The notes beneath the pieces are model-generated. The model saw only the letters and a list, made by a program, of their open reading frames with translations. It was not told where the DNA came from and made no database searches. A DNA stretch of 64,000 nucleotides from positions 124,001 through 188,000 of the forward strand of contig JBBHKE010001800.1 of NCBI GenBank assembly GCA_037447655.1, in the 5' to 3' direction. Positions 26,001 through 53,422 of the stretch are shown here, piece by piece. This DNA comes from Zygnema cylindricum (taxonomy: Eukaryota > Streptophyta > Zygnematophyceae > Zygnematales > Zygnemataceae). Both the position numbers and the translations under genes were made by a program. Every line of letters begins with the position of its first letter. Positions within the stretch are counted from its first letter, which is position 1.

Positions 26001-28447
26001 AAGGAATTCCTGCCTACAAGAGTAATCTAAGTCCTATATATATAAGTGAGTCAACTAGAACCCTAAACCCTAACAGACGGAAATATTTACATCAAACTTA
26101 AATCTGACTGCCGCCAAAATGATAAGTACCTGAAATAACTGCGCAGTCAATATTTCACTTCCAAAATGACGGCTGACTCTGTTCGCCGTCTCACGGACTG
26201 ACACGTGTCCCTGGAGTGTACCAAGCCTGTGTACTCCCTTCGGAGTTACACACCACACTAACACCTGTCTACTATAATTCAGTCCGTACACAAAAGTGAC
26301 TAAGTTCTTAATCTCTTTCTCACACACTAGATATAGAGAGTACTAAAGGTTTCCAAAACAACATATTTTGCACTAAAAAAGTTTTGGGAATCGTCTCAAA
26401 AAAGACGATAAATAAACTTGGTTCGCCGTCTCACGGACTGACACGTGTCCCTGGAGTGTACCAAGCCTGTGTACTCCCTTCGGAGTTACACACCACACTA
26501 ACACCTGTCTACTATAATTCAGTCCGTACACAAAAGTGACTAAGTTCTTAATCTCTTTCTCACACACTAGATATAGAGAGTACTAAAGGTTTCCAAAACA
26601 ACATATTTTGCACTAAAAAAGTTTTGGGAATCGTCTCAAAAAAGACGATAAATAAACTTGGTTCATAAATAGTTATTAAACCAATGGGAGAAAAATATCC
26701 ACAGATTTGTACTAAAGTTCGGGGAATCGTCTCAAAAAAGACGTTAAATAAACTTGATGCATAAACAGTAACTACAATACAGAAGAATCAGATCCAATAC
26801 AGAAGAATCAGATCCAGTGGTGAGCTATTGGATTTGTTCCAGGTGGCACCATTTCATTGGGCCACCAGTGCAAATGCAATAACCAGCTGTTGAATTGCTG
26901 CTGGCTCTTTTGCACACTTTAAACCGAGTGAAAGGGTAAGGTTAACCAACCACTGTAACAAATTTGGACCATTCTGTTTGAGAATTCTCTCTATTTTGAC
27001 GGTATTTTAGGAACGAATCGAGACAAGAGTATTTAGCGTAACCACTTGCATGGTGCTAAGTATAATATCCAACACACAAATAATCATATAGTTTACAATA
27101 AACTAGCACGATATATTGATTATTTGCATAATAAATGCATACATATACTTAGAATAGTGTTAAATATGCAAGGCATGCTTATCTAAAATCACTCATTTAG
27201 CTTGGAATTTCATTCGAATCTTACAAACAAGCTCGACAAGAAAGTCCGAGCTAACTGTGGCGAGATTATAGATCACACATACACTCTTCCCTTCCCCTCC
27301 TGCACTCCTCTCCCCTTCCCTCACCCTCTCCCTCTCTCTCTCCCTCTCCTTCACCACTCCCTCTCCCTCCTCCCTCTTCCGCACCCGTTCCCTCTCCCTC
27401 TCCCTCTCACCTGATCAAGACACGCCAACGATCCTTCCACAAAAGGATACTCCGGTCGAGGATCATCTGCAATCCAATACCCCACTGGGATTCGAACCGT
27501 GTTCACTCCTTGGGAGGCCATGGTTTTGAAATCTTCCTCTTTAATCCACTCTCGGCGGTGAGTGGTTAAACGGCTCAGAGCCACACTTTTTTCCAAAGAA
27601 CCTCCTAACTGGTACTCTCCCCCCAAACTCCCTTGGATTTTGAGCTCAAAAGTGGAGCTCGTGAACCATCCCGGGGCATCTTCACTGCGGGAAAATAGAG
27701 GAGTTCATCTTTCAATTTGAAGGGTTTTTTCAAAGTTAGCAAGAAAATAAAGGGCTCACCTCTCAATTTTGAAGGGTTTTTTCAACGTTTTGCAAGGAAA
27801 TTGACGGTTTTTTAACTCAAAGAAGAGTATAGAGAGTCACTCAAGGTGGAGGTCAGAGAAGTGAGTGAGGAAAACTGACTGATCAAGTAAATTATAAAGA
27901 ATTAAAACACATGAAAACGGACTAAGAAACTCTCAATACTGACTCTATTTTTCTCCCGTACCATCTACCCTCCACAGACTCTCTCTCCCCCCCTCTACCT
28001 CTCTCTACCCGCCTGCGTTCTCCCCCTCACCATCTCCTTCACCCTTGTTCATATATATACGAACTAAATGAAGGCTTAAGGTAAAGTTAAGACTAAGGTT
28101 TTCTTCAAGGTCAAGGCAAAGGCAAAAAGCCAAAGGTTTATGTCAAAGTCAAGATTAAGTTGAGGGAGAGGACGAGGGAGAGGGAGAGGGAAAAGAAAGA
28201 GAGGGAGAGGGAGAGGGAAAAAGAAAGAGAGGGAGAGGGAGAGGGGAAGAGAGAGAGAGGAAGTGGGCGAGGGAGAGGGGCAGAGGGAGGGACCAAGAGA
28301 CGGAGAGGGAGAGAGGAAGAGAGGGGGGGAGAGAGAGAGAGAGAGGGAGGGGGGGAGGGAGGAGGGAGTGGAGGGAGGAGGGAGGGAGGGAGGAGGGAGA
28401 GAAGGGAGGGAGGGAGGGAGGGAGGGAGGGAGGGAGGGAGGGAGGGG

Positions 28448-28523
<76 letters not shown>

Positions 28524-31500
28524 TGTCACGGCTGGTTGAGCTTTAAGTTTGAGGTTATGGCTTCACGGTTGACTCACTCCACATCCGCCACGAGCCTCCC
28601 TCCCGAAACTACTCGAACCCATTTTCCGGTGTTCGCTCGCAGCTGAAACTTTGAGCTACCGCCGATTTCTCGCCGAATCCCAAACGTTTCTCGCAAACCT
28701 CCCTCCATTCTGCCGTAAAAACATAAAAACCGCGGAAACAATTCACCACAGTTATTCAGTAGGTTGGTCTTTTGTTGCCCACATTTTCACACAAAGTCTT
28801 GGTTGAAATGAAGAAGATGAACGGTTTTAAAAGCAGTGAGTCGTTTTTTTGTCATAATTTCATGCCCAGCTGATGTTCTGAGGTTTCCTCGCCCTTATTC
28901 ATACGCCATTAACAAAGATTAAAAATAATGTAACATGTGCGTTAAAATTACTCGTCTGTCAACTTACAAAATTCAAAACTGAATACAAGTGACAAGAGAG
29001 GGTTCAGAGGCGCTTCAAAGACAGCGTGGAAGCCAGAGGAAGAGACCAAGAGACAAAAGCAAGAGAAAAAAAGAAATTTCGAAAGCTATAAAACGAACAT
29101 TGACAGAAGGAAGAAACACATTCTAAGGGGTAAAGACATATTTAAAAACAGATTGACACAGACCAAGAGGCAGAGAGGAGGGAGAGAGAAGGACCGAGAA
29201 GAGGCGGGATAGCAATTGTGAGAACAAGATGGAGAGAAAGGTGGAGCACATGATAGAGAGAGACAGAGACAGCAAGATCCAGAGGCCATTGAAGAAGAGA
29301 GGACGAGGACGAGGAGACAAAGGGAGAAAGAGAGGGAAACGGAAAGGAGATAGAAACAGAAAGTCCGAAATGGACACAGTCGGTTGTAGCAGGGGAGATA
29401 GAGAGACAGACCTGTCTGCTCGAATTTCTCCCGTCTCTCTGTCCGTTGTCCAGTAGTGTCCACTGCCCGCCCTTACCATGAGGCCTCCAGAGGTGTCACG
29501 TCGCAGATAAAAGGTCTCCCAGTTACTGGGAGAAGGCCTGTTTGCTGTCAGCTGGTCTCCTCCTCCTCCCTCCGCGCAAACCCACCTCCCCTCTGAAAGG
29601 GACTTCATCGAAACTTTTGTACCGTCGTCCAAATCCTACAGCAAAGCGATTCTATCCTTATCGGGTTTTGAATTTTGTACGTTTGGATATTTGTTCCGAT
29701 CCAACACTTTTGCTTTTCTTATTTTACTTTTCCCATTCCTTCTTCCGAGATTTACCCACCCTCTCCTTCTTTCCCTCTCCCATTCCCTCTATATCTCTAC
29801 CTGACTCACCTGTGTATCTATTTCTTTTTCCCCCTCCCTTTCCATCTCTTTCCGTTCCGTTCTCTCTATATCTCTACCTCTTCCACCTTTATCTCTATCT
29901 CTTTTTCCCCCCTCGTTCCATCTCTCCCCTTCTCGTATTTGATATATCTCCCTTTCTCACTGATATCCCTTTCTTTCTTTCTCTCCGTCACCTCCCTCTC
30001 ATTCTCTCTCTTCTCCCTCTCCCTCCGTCTCTCCCCTCCCTAACTTCTCACCTGCCGCCACCTGTATCTCTATCTCCCCGCTCTCTCGCCATTTCTCTCC
30101 CTCTCATTGTCTCTATATCCCTCCCCCCCTCCCCCCCTCCTTGACTGTGTATGTTTTCACTTTCGGAGACAAAAAAACACAAAAATCAGCTTTTGATTTC
30201 ACATTTGTTGTAGGAACCAATACTTTTTAAATTCTAGCCCACCACTCCTCCCTCTCCCCTAAATTGCATTGGAAAAAATGAAGTCGCGAATTAGTGTGGC
30301 ATCTCCTAAAACCCTCTCTACTCACCTGATGAACACCCTCAAAAAGCTCCTTAGGACACATCCATCTCTCCACTACCAGCCAACCGCCCAGATTCACTCC
30401 CACAAACTTGGGAACCATCGCCAGCTGGCGAACGGAGAAATGCTCCCAACTCGTCGGCTGTTCCATGTGAAGTCGCAGCGTTCCGTCGTTCCACGCTCGC
30501 AAGTAGTGCTCGTTGCTCACTGACTGTCTACCTCTCCTCCCTCCCCCGCCCCTTTTTGACCATAAGCTCACCACAAGTAGTGTGGACTTCCTCGATTTTC
30601 TTATTAATTATTTTCTTTGTTTTACAGTTGAGGAAAGTGAAACCTCTTCTTCTTCATGAAACAAAAAAGTGTGAACAATTCTCGGTTTGAAAAATTACGT
30701 ACATGAAATAGTGTGGGCTTTCCGGATAGAACATAGACAGCACGTGGAGATGGACAGAACAAGAAACACACTACTTGATGTAAACACTGACTTTTGATTT
30801 TACTTTTTCGCTTGAGATAAAGTCGGGGCAATATCTTATGTTCCGTACAATTCATTTCCTATTTTGTCCTATCTGGAGGACCGGTGCTCGGAGACCTACC
30901 CAAATGGTGACCTTTTTCTTGTCTGATAGTGTATCTATTCGGAAAACACATTCCAAAGGCACGTCTCCACCTGGCAATTCCACACGAGCTGTCACTGTCG
31001 CATCTTTATTGGCCGCAAGAAGACGACCGTTCGGGGCACGGAAAGAAACAAAATACTGTTTTGGCTTTTCTGACTCTGTGACACCTGTCACGGTTTCCCG
31101 AACAGTACGGCTTGCCCAATCCATGAAGCTGCAACACAGATTGAAGTGGAGACTGTGATTGCATCGGAATAACATGAAGAAAAAAAAGAAAAAAAAACAA
31201 GAAAACAAATTGTTTTGGACACATGCACATTATTGCTGGACGTGTTCTTCAATACCCTCTTATCCTACGACTATCTCACTTGTGGAAAATTTTATCAATA
31301 GTTCTTCTTTTCCAGAGTTTTTCTTGACCATTTTATATCAGAGACTAGGGGGATTTGGAGGTATTTTGTTAGCGTTGTCATAGATTTTTCGTGTCCACAA
31401 ATCAAAACATTTACAACTTACAAAGTTCCCATACAGGTGCATGGGAGGTTTGCAAGTCCGGCGATTGGCCAACTTCACATCACAATTAGTGTGGATGTTT

Positions 31501-33118
31501 AGGAACATGGGTAATGTGCTCCACATGAATTACTGTGGACATGATGCAAATTAAAGCTAAATAATAACCATGAAACGATTCCCGGCCAATAGTATGGACG
31601 GACAAATAATATTGAGGAAAAGTTAGTAGGATCCATACTCATTCATGTGCATGGAAAGGATATAGCGTGTGTTGTCCACGTATTTCCTTTTCCATGTATT
31701 TCATTTCATTTTCAAGGTGTATGACGTGCAAGCCTCGGAAAATCGAAACCTAAAATTGTTGTGCCGGTGGATGGGGTGCTACGTTAGTGAGAAGGTGGAT
31801 TTGATGTCCGGAAAAGAACAAGTTTTGGGAAATTGCAATTAAAGATTTATTCAGATGTGAGTATTTTTAGACATCCATATATTATTTTTGGTGTAAGGAA
31901 GCTTATGGTTCAAATTTCAGGCTCAAATTGAGGCTAATACCAAATAAAACTAAATCGAGAAATCAAATATGTCCAGACATTTTTAGTATCGTGAGGAGAT
32001 AAATTATTTATTGCCAAACACACAAAGAATGGTATATGATAATAATGATACAATATTTGGTTTTACTGAATTCCTAACTTGGCGCTTTTGTGGAAAAAAA
32101 AAGAAAGCGTATTTTTATCGTATGGCCGAAAATTTGTTTTAATTGTGCTCCTTTCAATCGGTAAATAAAGCTGTGCATAACCTCCTCAAAAAATATCGTC
32201 GAATGAAGAATCTTCTGAAATTGAACGTGGTACCCATAATTTAAAAATAATCCTTATCAAATCAACAAACGCTAAATTTTCAGTTTTTCAACAATTACTT
32301 TCAATTTTCTGCTTAACAATGGCATGTTCATTGCTGTTCTCTTTCAAAATGACACCGTTGATCATAAAAAAATATTGTAACAATGGCACTAAACAAGAAT
32401 ATGTTCTAAACAAAATTCCTTTTTTGCGGCCAATCAAAGATTGCATGCAAAACCATGAACTATATTAGCCTCGAACAGAAATTAGTGTGGTCATGCTATT
32501 GCAGAGACCAGAGAATATGAATCATATCAAAGCCCTTAAAAAACCCCCCTAATCAACCTAACCGCCCTAACCGCCCTAACCGCCCTAACCACCTTAACCG
32601 CCCTAACCACCCTAACCACCCTAACTGCCCTAGTTCCCTAACCACTCTAACCGCCCTGCAACTTCACTAAATATGGTAAATGTACACATGTACGGAATTG
32701 GAAACAGATGCAATCATTTTCAGACGCAATAATTACACAAATTAGTGAAATTACAACAACAATAATATGCACGAATCGTCCGTACATACAAGTGATTGAG
32801 TGACGCGACAGGTACAAGTACAAAAGTAACTTCCTCTGTTAACAGAACAAGAAACAGAACGGAACTGGACCGCACAAAGAAAGCCGTCCCTTACACATAC
32901 CTTTTCCCTCCAGCTGCTCTCACTTGTACCAACTGCAACACGCTGCCAGGATCAGGTGCCACGTCGCGATGCAGGAGAGGCGTCGAAGAATCGCCATCTG
33001 GCAGCAACACATTGGTCCAATGAAAAGTACTTATTCTAATGTAAGCTCCCTCAGGAAAATCCGTACAGTCCCAGACGCTCGGCATAAGAAGACTTCTAGA
33101 AGCTATTGTCTTCTCCAT
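14068..33118 (-). CDS. GH5 exo-beta-glucanase-like enzyme with fascin-like (beta-trefoil) modules
   Basis: Proposed exons, 5' to 3': 33118-32901, 31128-30900, 30523-30326, 29635-29477, 28642-28578, 27684-27411, 19421-19246, 15173-14980, 14633-14472, 14273-14068. All introns are GT/AG, phases agree, and the total is 1881 nt (626 aa). The ATG at 33118 is in CCATGG context. Residues 1-180 include beta-trefoil-like [14 protein letters not shown] and [25 protein letters not shown] near residue 192 starts the GH5 signature. A second fascin-like part follows ([35 protein letters not shown]). The catalytic domain has [45 protein letters not shown] (acid/base Glu) and CIGEW (nucleophile Glu), ending AGFFFWSLK...[12 protein letters not shown]. 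Plant GH5 enzymes with a fascin-like domain hydrolyse beta-glucosides or glucans. No signal peptide is evident, so the protein's location is unclear. The 8 kb intron hosts a whole Copia element. Confidence 0.88.
16390..16760 (+). pseudogene. Ty3/gypsy-type gag remnant in a GH5 intron
   Basis: One plus-strand frame reads [16 protein letters not shown], then after stops [20 protein letters not shown] and [20 protein letters not shown]. This is the W-(x)-F-x(2)-L-x(3)-F and SVxEYVxxFxxLL pattern of retrotransposon gag proteins. Two in-frame stops and a T-rich insertion near 16682-16694 make it dead. It lies antisense in the GH5 intron between 15173 and 19246. No pol or LTR was found next to it. 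Confidence 0.6.
17094..18737. mobile_element. Non-autonomous hAT-like transposon, copy 1
   Basis: The 1644 bp segment begins TAGTGTTGTGTATCGGTA and ends with its exact reverse complement, TACCGATACACAACACTA. It is flanked on both sides by the 8 bp direct repeat CAATTTTT (17086-17093 and 18738-18745), which is the target-duplication length of the hAT superfamily. Both subterminal regions are packed with TATCG/CGATA palindromes (such as GATATATCG and ATCGATATCG). The AT-rich interior has no transposase. A shorter relative lies at 34552-34974. Confidence 0.9.
20438..20690. repeat. Pyrimidine (CTCCCT-type) low-complexity tract
   Basis: About 250 bases of irregular CTCCCTCT repeats in the large GH5 intron. 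The Ser/Pro/Leu-rich open frames read through it are artefacts of base composition. Confidence 0.9.
21598..22236 (-). repeat. 3' LTR of the intronic Copia element
   Basis: 639 bp direct repeat matching 25608-26363, bounded by TG...CA on the plus strand with TGTTGT/ACAACA short inverted ends. It lacks the small CCATAATAATAA block present in the right LTR, so it does not carry the gag start codon found there. Confidence 0.88.
22260..22715 (-). pseudogene. Copia RNase H domain
   Basis: Encodes the Copia RNase H and C-terminus. Visible blocks are [63 protein letters not shown] and VADMMTKPL. It is separated from the RT frame by a frameshift near 22715, where SDASYGDMP resumes in the new frame. 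The stop precedes the polypurine tract and 3' LTR. Confidence 0.9.
22652..24049 (-). pseudogene. Copia reverse transcriptase
   Basis: Two adjoining in-frame open stretches (24049-23504 and 23503-22652), separated by a single TAG where related elements have a Gln before [14 protein letters not shown]. The first carries [31 protein letters not shown] and [12 protein letters not shown]. The second carries [26 protein letters not shown] (catalytic YVDD), [14 protein letters not shown] and [16 protein letters not shown]. The N-terminal stretch holds a run of prolines, probably the integrase-RT linker. The frame is otherwise well preserved. Confidence 0.92.
24046..25008 (-). pseudogene. Copia integrase with altered catalytic residue
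   Basis: [15 protein letters not shown] is the zinc-binding end of the GAG pre-integrase domain. The rve core follows with [10 protein letters not shown] and FDNGGEY (two catalytic Asp). In [13 protein letters not shown] the normal AER is SKR, so the expected catalytic Glu is Lys. [20 protein letters not shown] and [18 protein letters not shown] follow. The downstream frame breaks near the RT start. Confidence 0.9.
25196..25672 (-). pseudogene. Copia gag polyprotein N-terminus
   Basis: The frame starts [20 protein letters not shown] and continues [20 protein letters not shown], then [20 protein letters not shown], typical of the copia-type gag (UBN2) domain. The first ~20 codons lie inside the right-hand LTR as defined by LTR alignment. 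The CCHC knuckle and protease expected between here and 25008 are missing or decayed; 25009-25195 carries only short fragments. Confidence 0.8.
25608..26363 (-). repeat. 5' LTR of the intronic Copia element
   Basis: 756 bp partner of the left LTR. It is about 117 bp longer because a GAAACTCTCACGATAAACCC unit and a GTTGCCATAATAATAACACA unit are repeated near 25660-25815. Its outer end is part of a 240 bp tandem duplication that runs into host DNA. Confidence 0.88.
26181..26660. repeat. 240 bp tandem duplication across the LTR-host junction
   Basis: 26181-26420 and 26421-26660 look identical. Each begins GTTCGCCGTCTCACGG and ends AATAAACTTG. The unit includes the last ~183 bp of the right LTR plus about 57 bp of host flank, so it arose after the Copia insertion. 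Confidence 0.92.
27270..27410. repeat. Pyrimidine tract next to a GH5 splice donor
   Basis: CT-rich low-complexity DNA (CCCTCTCCCTCT) that ends directly at the donor of the exon 27684-27411. It explains the repetitive Arg/Glu and Pro/Leu open frames seen here. Confidence 0.8.
28160..28520. repeat. Purine tract with (GGGA)n and (GA)n microsatellites
   Basis: GAGGGA-type repeats grade into (GGGA)n near 28405-28446 and a perfect (GA)n run near 28452-28519, all within a GH5 intron. Open frames across it are compositional. Confidence 0.92.
29740..30140. repeat. Pyrimidine-rich low-complexity intron segment
   Basis: About 400 bases of TCTCCCTTTC-type sequence between the GH5 exons 30523-30326 and 29635-29477. 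It shows no real coding features. Confidence 0.8.
32555..32658. repeat. Telomere-like CCCTAACCG 9-mer array
   Basis: About eleven degenerate 9-mers of CCCTAACCG/CCCTAACCA type. This is a variant of the plant telomeric CCCTAAA motif with two extra bases. It lies in GH5 intron 1. Confidence 0.75.
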
Positions 33119-33968
33119 GGAACCGTGACTCCAGCTATGGACGAATGACAGGTCGTACGGACTGGATTTAAGGAGGACAGAGAGATGCAGGAGCAGCAGG
33201 TCGAGAAGAGAAGGGAGGAAAGGGAGGAGAGAAGAGGAAGCGAAGAATCTAACACGTCCAAGATACTGTGCATGGCCACGTGGCAGCTTCCGAAAGGCGC
33301 TGGGATGGTGAATATCAGTAGGGCGATTCCGCTCCCCAGCTCGCAGGTTGGTTTGTCGTTTTCTTTTACAAACCGTGCACGTGGACATATCCAAGTAAGC
33401 GATTACTGTACCACCTTTTTGTCATCCTTCGGCGAGCAAATTCGAGAAAGATCGACACCTGGCAGCAAGTCAAGTCAATGCCACACAATAAAAAGAGGTA
33501 AAGTCGTACAGTTTGAAATGTACGGTAACATATCGGCTTACGACGTTTGTCACGATCTTCGCTGGCGTAGAAAAGCAGAAACCATAGCAGTACTTTCCGC
33601 TTTTTCAGGATTGTCCTAAAGTGCGGAAACTGACGCCATATTTAACGTACACGATATTAAAAGTCATATTTTTAATACGAAAAAAGCCGCACAAAATGGC
33701 TAAATAACTAAATAAGTAAATAATCACACGAAAAGTACGCACTTTACATTTATAGCATGGACACAATTTTTCACCATAGAAAGTGAAGAAAGTACAGAAC
33801 TCCAATGGAGTATATTACAGTATTCGTACTGTATTATACACCAATAATACACCGTGTATAGAGGTTGGCGTCAGTTTTTTACTTTTTTGAGTTTTTCGCT
33901 CCTTGAATCAACGGGGGGGCGAGTTGATTCAAGCGACACTATAGTACTGTATTCGTGACACCATTGCG
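33119..33968. other. 5' flank of the GH5 gene
   Basis: No further coding exon is supported. An open frame continues upstream of the chosen GH5 ATG on the minus strand (to 33394), but it lacks family similarity and is rich in low-complexity Leu/Ser. The promoter should lie here; no specific element stands out. Confidence 0.4.
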
Positions 33969-34190
33969 ACACAACCGTGAATCGTATTAGCGTTAATATT
34001 TTTTTAGCCACTGAAAACATCTTTTTTCCGTACACATTTGTCCAATTTTCAATTTAAGACCGCCATTCGTAAGCTGAAAATATTACCTTTCAATCCTAAC
34101 CGTCAGATCCACAATCCGACAAGTGTGTATGGAGAAAAGATGTTTTAAGAGACGAAAAAAAAAATAACGCTAATTCCGATTCGCGGTGGT
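33969..34190. mobile_element. MITE of the TACACCG family, copy 2 (degenerate)
   Basis: The left end carries ACCGTGAATCGTATTAGCGTTA. The reverse complement of the right end reads ACCGCGAATCGGAATTAGCGTTA. Length (~220 bp) and internal AGCGTTA match the other copies. The outermost TACA bases have decayed. Confidence 0.6.
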
Positions 34191-34551
34191 TATCGCTTTT
34201 GAGGGGGGATTTTCTGTTCGTCGGGAGGTTTCCCATATTATTCCTTCGCGTCGAATTGATATTGAACTCCTCGATGGTGCACGTAGCATTTTGGTGACAT
34301 TCTTTTGGCGAACCCTACCTCTGATCCAATCGTCAGTCAAGTGCATGTTGGAGTGGTGGCCCGTGATGTGACTAAGACCTCGTCCTTTTTGCTTGCTTCC
34401 CTCCACATGTAGTTTTCCAGTTTTAGCATTGCTGCCATTTTTTGTTCCCATGGACTCAGATAGTTTACCATCGTGCTTTTTAATAAAGTCGGAATCAAAA
34501 CCTTGTTTATTACTTCAGCTATCTGCCTAAAGTTCCCATAAATATCATCAC
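34186..34551 (+). pseudogene. Fragment of the non-LTR element's endonuclease-like C-terminus
   Basis: GGFSVRREVSHIIPSRRIDI and ELLDGARSILV match SVRREVSHVI...RIDVVLFDGARRI of the relic at 11395-13407, so this is a second, plus-strand copy of the same element family. Further traces (VARDVTKTSSFLL) reach about 34420. It is wedged between a MITE on its left and a hAT-like insertion on its right. Confidence 0.7.
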
Positions 34552-34974
34552 TAGTGTTGTGTATCGGATAGAAATTTATCACGATAAATCCGATATTCGA
34601 TTTATCGAATATCAAAAGGGCTTGATATATCGCTCCGGGACCAACAAAAATTATCGGAATATATTTGGTCGGAGGTCAATGTCCGTGCAGATTTCGTACG
34701 GTAAATCGTACGATGAAACGTGTGAAAGATCTTCTACCCCCCCCCCCCCCCCCCCCCTGTGCGCAAGCAGCCGGGGGGGGAGGGGGGGTTGCAATTTTTC
34801 TTGACTTAGCGTCATATCGTTATATCGCAATTAAAATTTGTTGTGATATCAGCCGATATATCGCGTAAATGTCGCAATATTGAGCTCCTCGATACATTGA
34901 AGTGATATATCGATTATCAAGTACCCAAAATTAGGTACATATCGAATACTGGCAATGGGACTTCGATACACAAC
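34552..34974. mobile_element. Non-autonomous hAT-like transposon, copy 2
   Basis: About 423 bp starting TAGTGTTGTGTATCGGAT and ending TTCGATACACAACAC, the same inverted termini as 17094-18737. Subterminal TATCG/CGATA palindromes recur. Flanking TCATCAC on both sides suggests a partly eroded target duplication. It has inserted next to the endonuclease-like fragment. No transposase is encoded. Confidence 0.8.
34737..34792. repeat. Poly-C and poly-G homopolymer pair
   Basis: A run of about 21 C is followed within 20 bases by interrupted G runs, inside the hAT-like copy. It could form a hairpin or quadruplex and is a likely site of sequencing error. Confidence 0.8.
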
Positions 34975-34989
34975 ACTCATCACAATAAA

Positions 34990-36060
34990 AGGCTGGGATA
35001 CAAGGTTTGGAAATTGACCCACAGAGAAGACAGTTCTTGGAAAGTTTGCACAATACCAAAGATGATAAAATAAGGATTAAACATTGCACTATCGTAGGGT
35101 AATCACATTCTAAAAGTTGCCCTAATGTTGAAAGTAAATCTAAATTTTTACAGCAAATTGTGTGTAAATTTGCCCAAAGAACTGTACGAACCGTACTTAC
35201 CCTTCAAGCGAGGGTCCACCTTCAATAGTGTAGTTACCCATCCACTCAAGTTCATATCATTTTAATGAAAGTCCTTTAGAGGTTGACTTTGACCAGAGAC
35301 ACTAGTAATAGTTCCTCTGATTTGCCTAATTCTACCCACGTATGATTACAAGAAACCGCTGGAAAACAAAAAACAATTGTCACACATGCTGACGAAAATA
35401 GTAACCAAATCGACCTCATCTTCATAACCTCAAAAAAATTTTGATATCCGGAAATTAACTAAAACAGGATGGACAAAAGAAAATTTTGGAAAATTGGAAA
35501 AACAATTGACAGAATCTTGAAAAACATTCCATGCCCTTAATCAATTTGAGCAAAAAAAAGAACATACAAAGCGTTTACATATCATCTACAAATATAACAG
35601 TACACTGGGCTGAACGAATTTTCTCTAATTAGGTGTTCAAAACCCCTTTGGAAACTCAATTGGGAACCGATTTCAATTTTAAAGGAACTGCGAAAGAAGA
35701 TCTGACCTTGTCAACTTCCATAACAACTGCTTCTATACCAAACAATGCTTCTAAAACCCTTTTTAACTCCTCACCACACTATTTCACGTTTTCCTATCTA
35801 CCACCTTTTTTGGCTACCTGCATTTAACCTGACAACTGAAACTCACGAGAAATAAAATGCAACGAAAGCATAATGGAAGAAAAAAAGAAAAATAAAAAAA
35901 AGCGAGAGAGAGAAAGAGAGAAAGAAAGAGAGAGAGTGAGAGAGGAAGAGTGAGCTACAGAAAAAAAGTGTCTGAAAGTACAAAAACAAATAAAATGAAA
36001 ATATAAACAGGAGTAGAAGAACCGATAACATTGTCATAATTTAACACCGGCTCCTGTTGT
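34990..36060. other. Intergenic DNA between the BEACH-ARM and GH5 genes
   Basis: AT-rich DNA with no supported gene. 35880-35960 is a purine-rich AAAGAGAGAG stretch. Confidence 0.4.
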
Positions 36061-36207
36061 CGCATCGGGCTTAAAGCTCCACCGGCTCTCCCTGTCCATC
36101 TCCCTCTCTCTCTCCCTTCCGTGTCCACGTGACATCCGTCTTGTCGACAATATTCACACTACAACAGGCCACAACGAGTCCACTACTTTTATAATATAAA
36201 GTAGCTC

Positions 36208-36371
36208 CTCTGTCCCTCCCTCGATTACTTTTGTCCCTCCGTCGATTACCTCTGTCCCTCCCTCAGCTACTTTTGTCCCTCCCTTGAATACCTCTGTCCC
36301 TCCCTCGATTACTTTTGTACCTCCCTCGATTACTTTTGTCCCTCCTTCGATTACTTTTGTCCCTCCCTCGA

Positions 36372-36385
<14 letters not shown>
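36208..36385. repeat. ~24 bp minisatellite (TCCCTCCCTCGATTAC type)
   Basis: Seven or so imperfect copies of a unit reading TTTGTCCCTCCCTCGATTAC, some with CTCTG in place of TTTTG. It overlaps the stop codon and presumed 3' UTR of the BEACH-ARM gene. Confidence 0.85.

Positions 36386-53422
<17,037 letters not shown>

Larger units (their letters stand above)
21598..26363 (-). mobile_element. Full-length Ty1/copia retrotransposon with two LTRs
   Basis: Two long direct repeats, both starting TGTTGTAATGAG and ending CCAAAACAACA on the plus strand, enclose gag-pol coding on the minus strand. The 3' LTR (left) is preceded by a polypurine tract reading GGTTTAGGGGAG on the minus strand. The flanking 5-mers are TGTTT and TATTT, a near-match target duplication. 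The LTRs are very similar apart from a local tandem expansion in the right LTR. Coding is damaged by a stop between two RT blocks, a frameshift before RNase H and an altered integrase residue. It lies in the 8 kb GH5 intron, in the same orientation as the host gene. Confidence 0.92.

Noticed and set aside
28155-28646. Long Ser/Leu and Arg/Glu open frames
   Set aside because: They are translations of (GA)n and (GGGA)n microsatellites, with no domain or splice context.
29412-29476. Extension of the GH5 exon 29635-29477 by VRAGSGHYW...
   Set aside because: It looks trefoil-like, but the longer exon would end in phase 2 and force a stop in the next exon. The shorter exon at phase 0 joins LRANTGKW cleanly.
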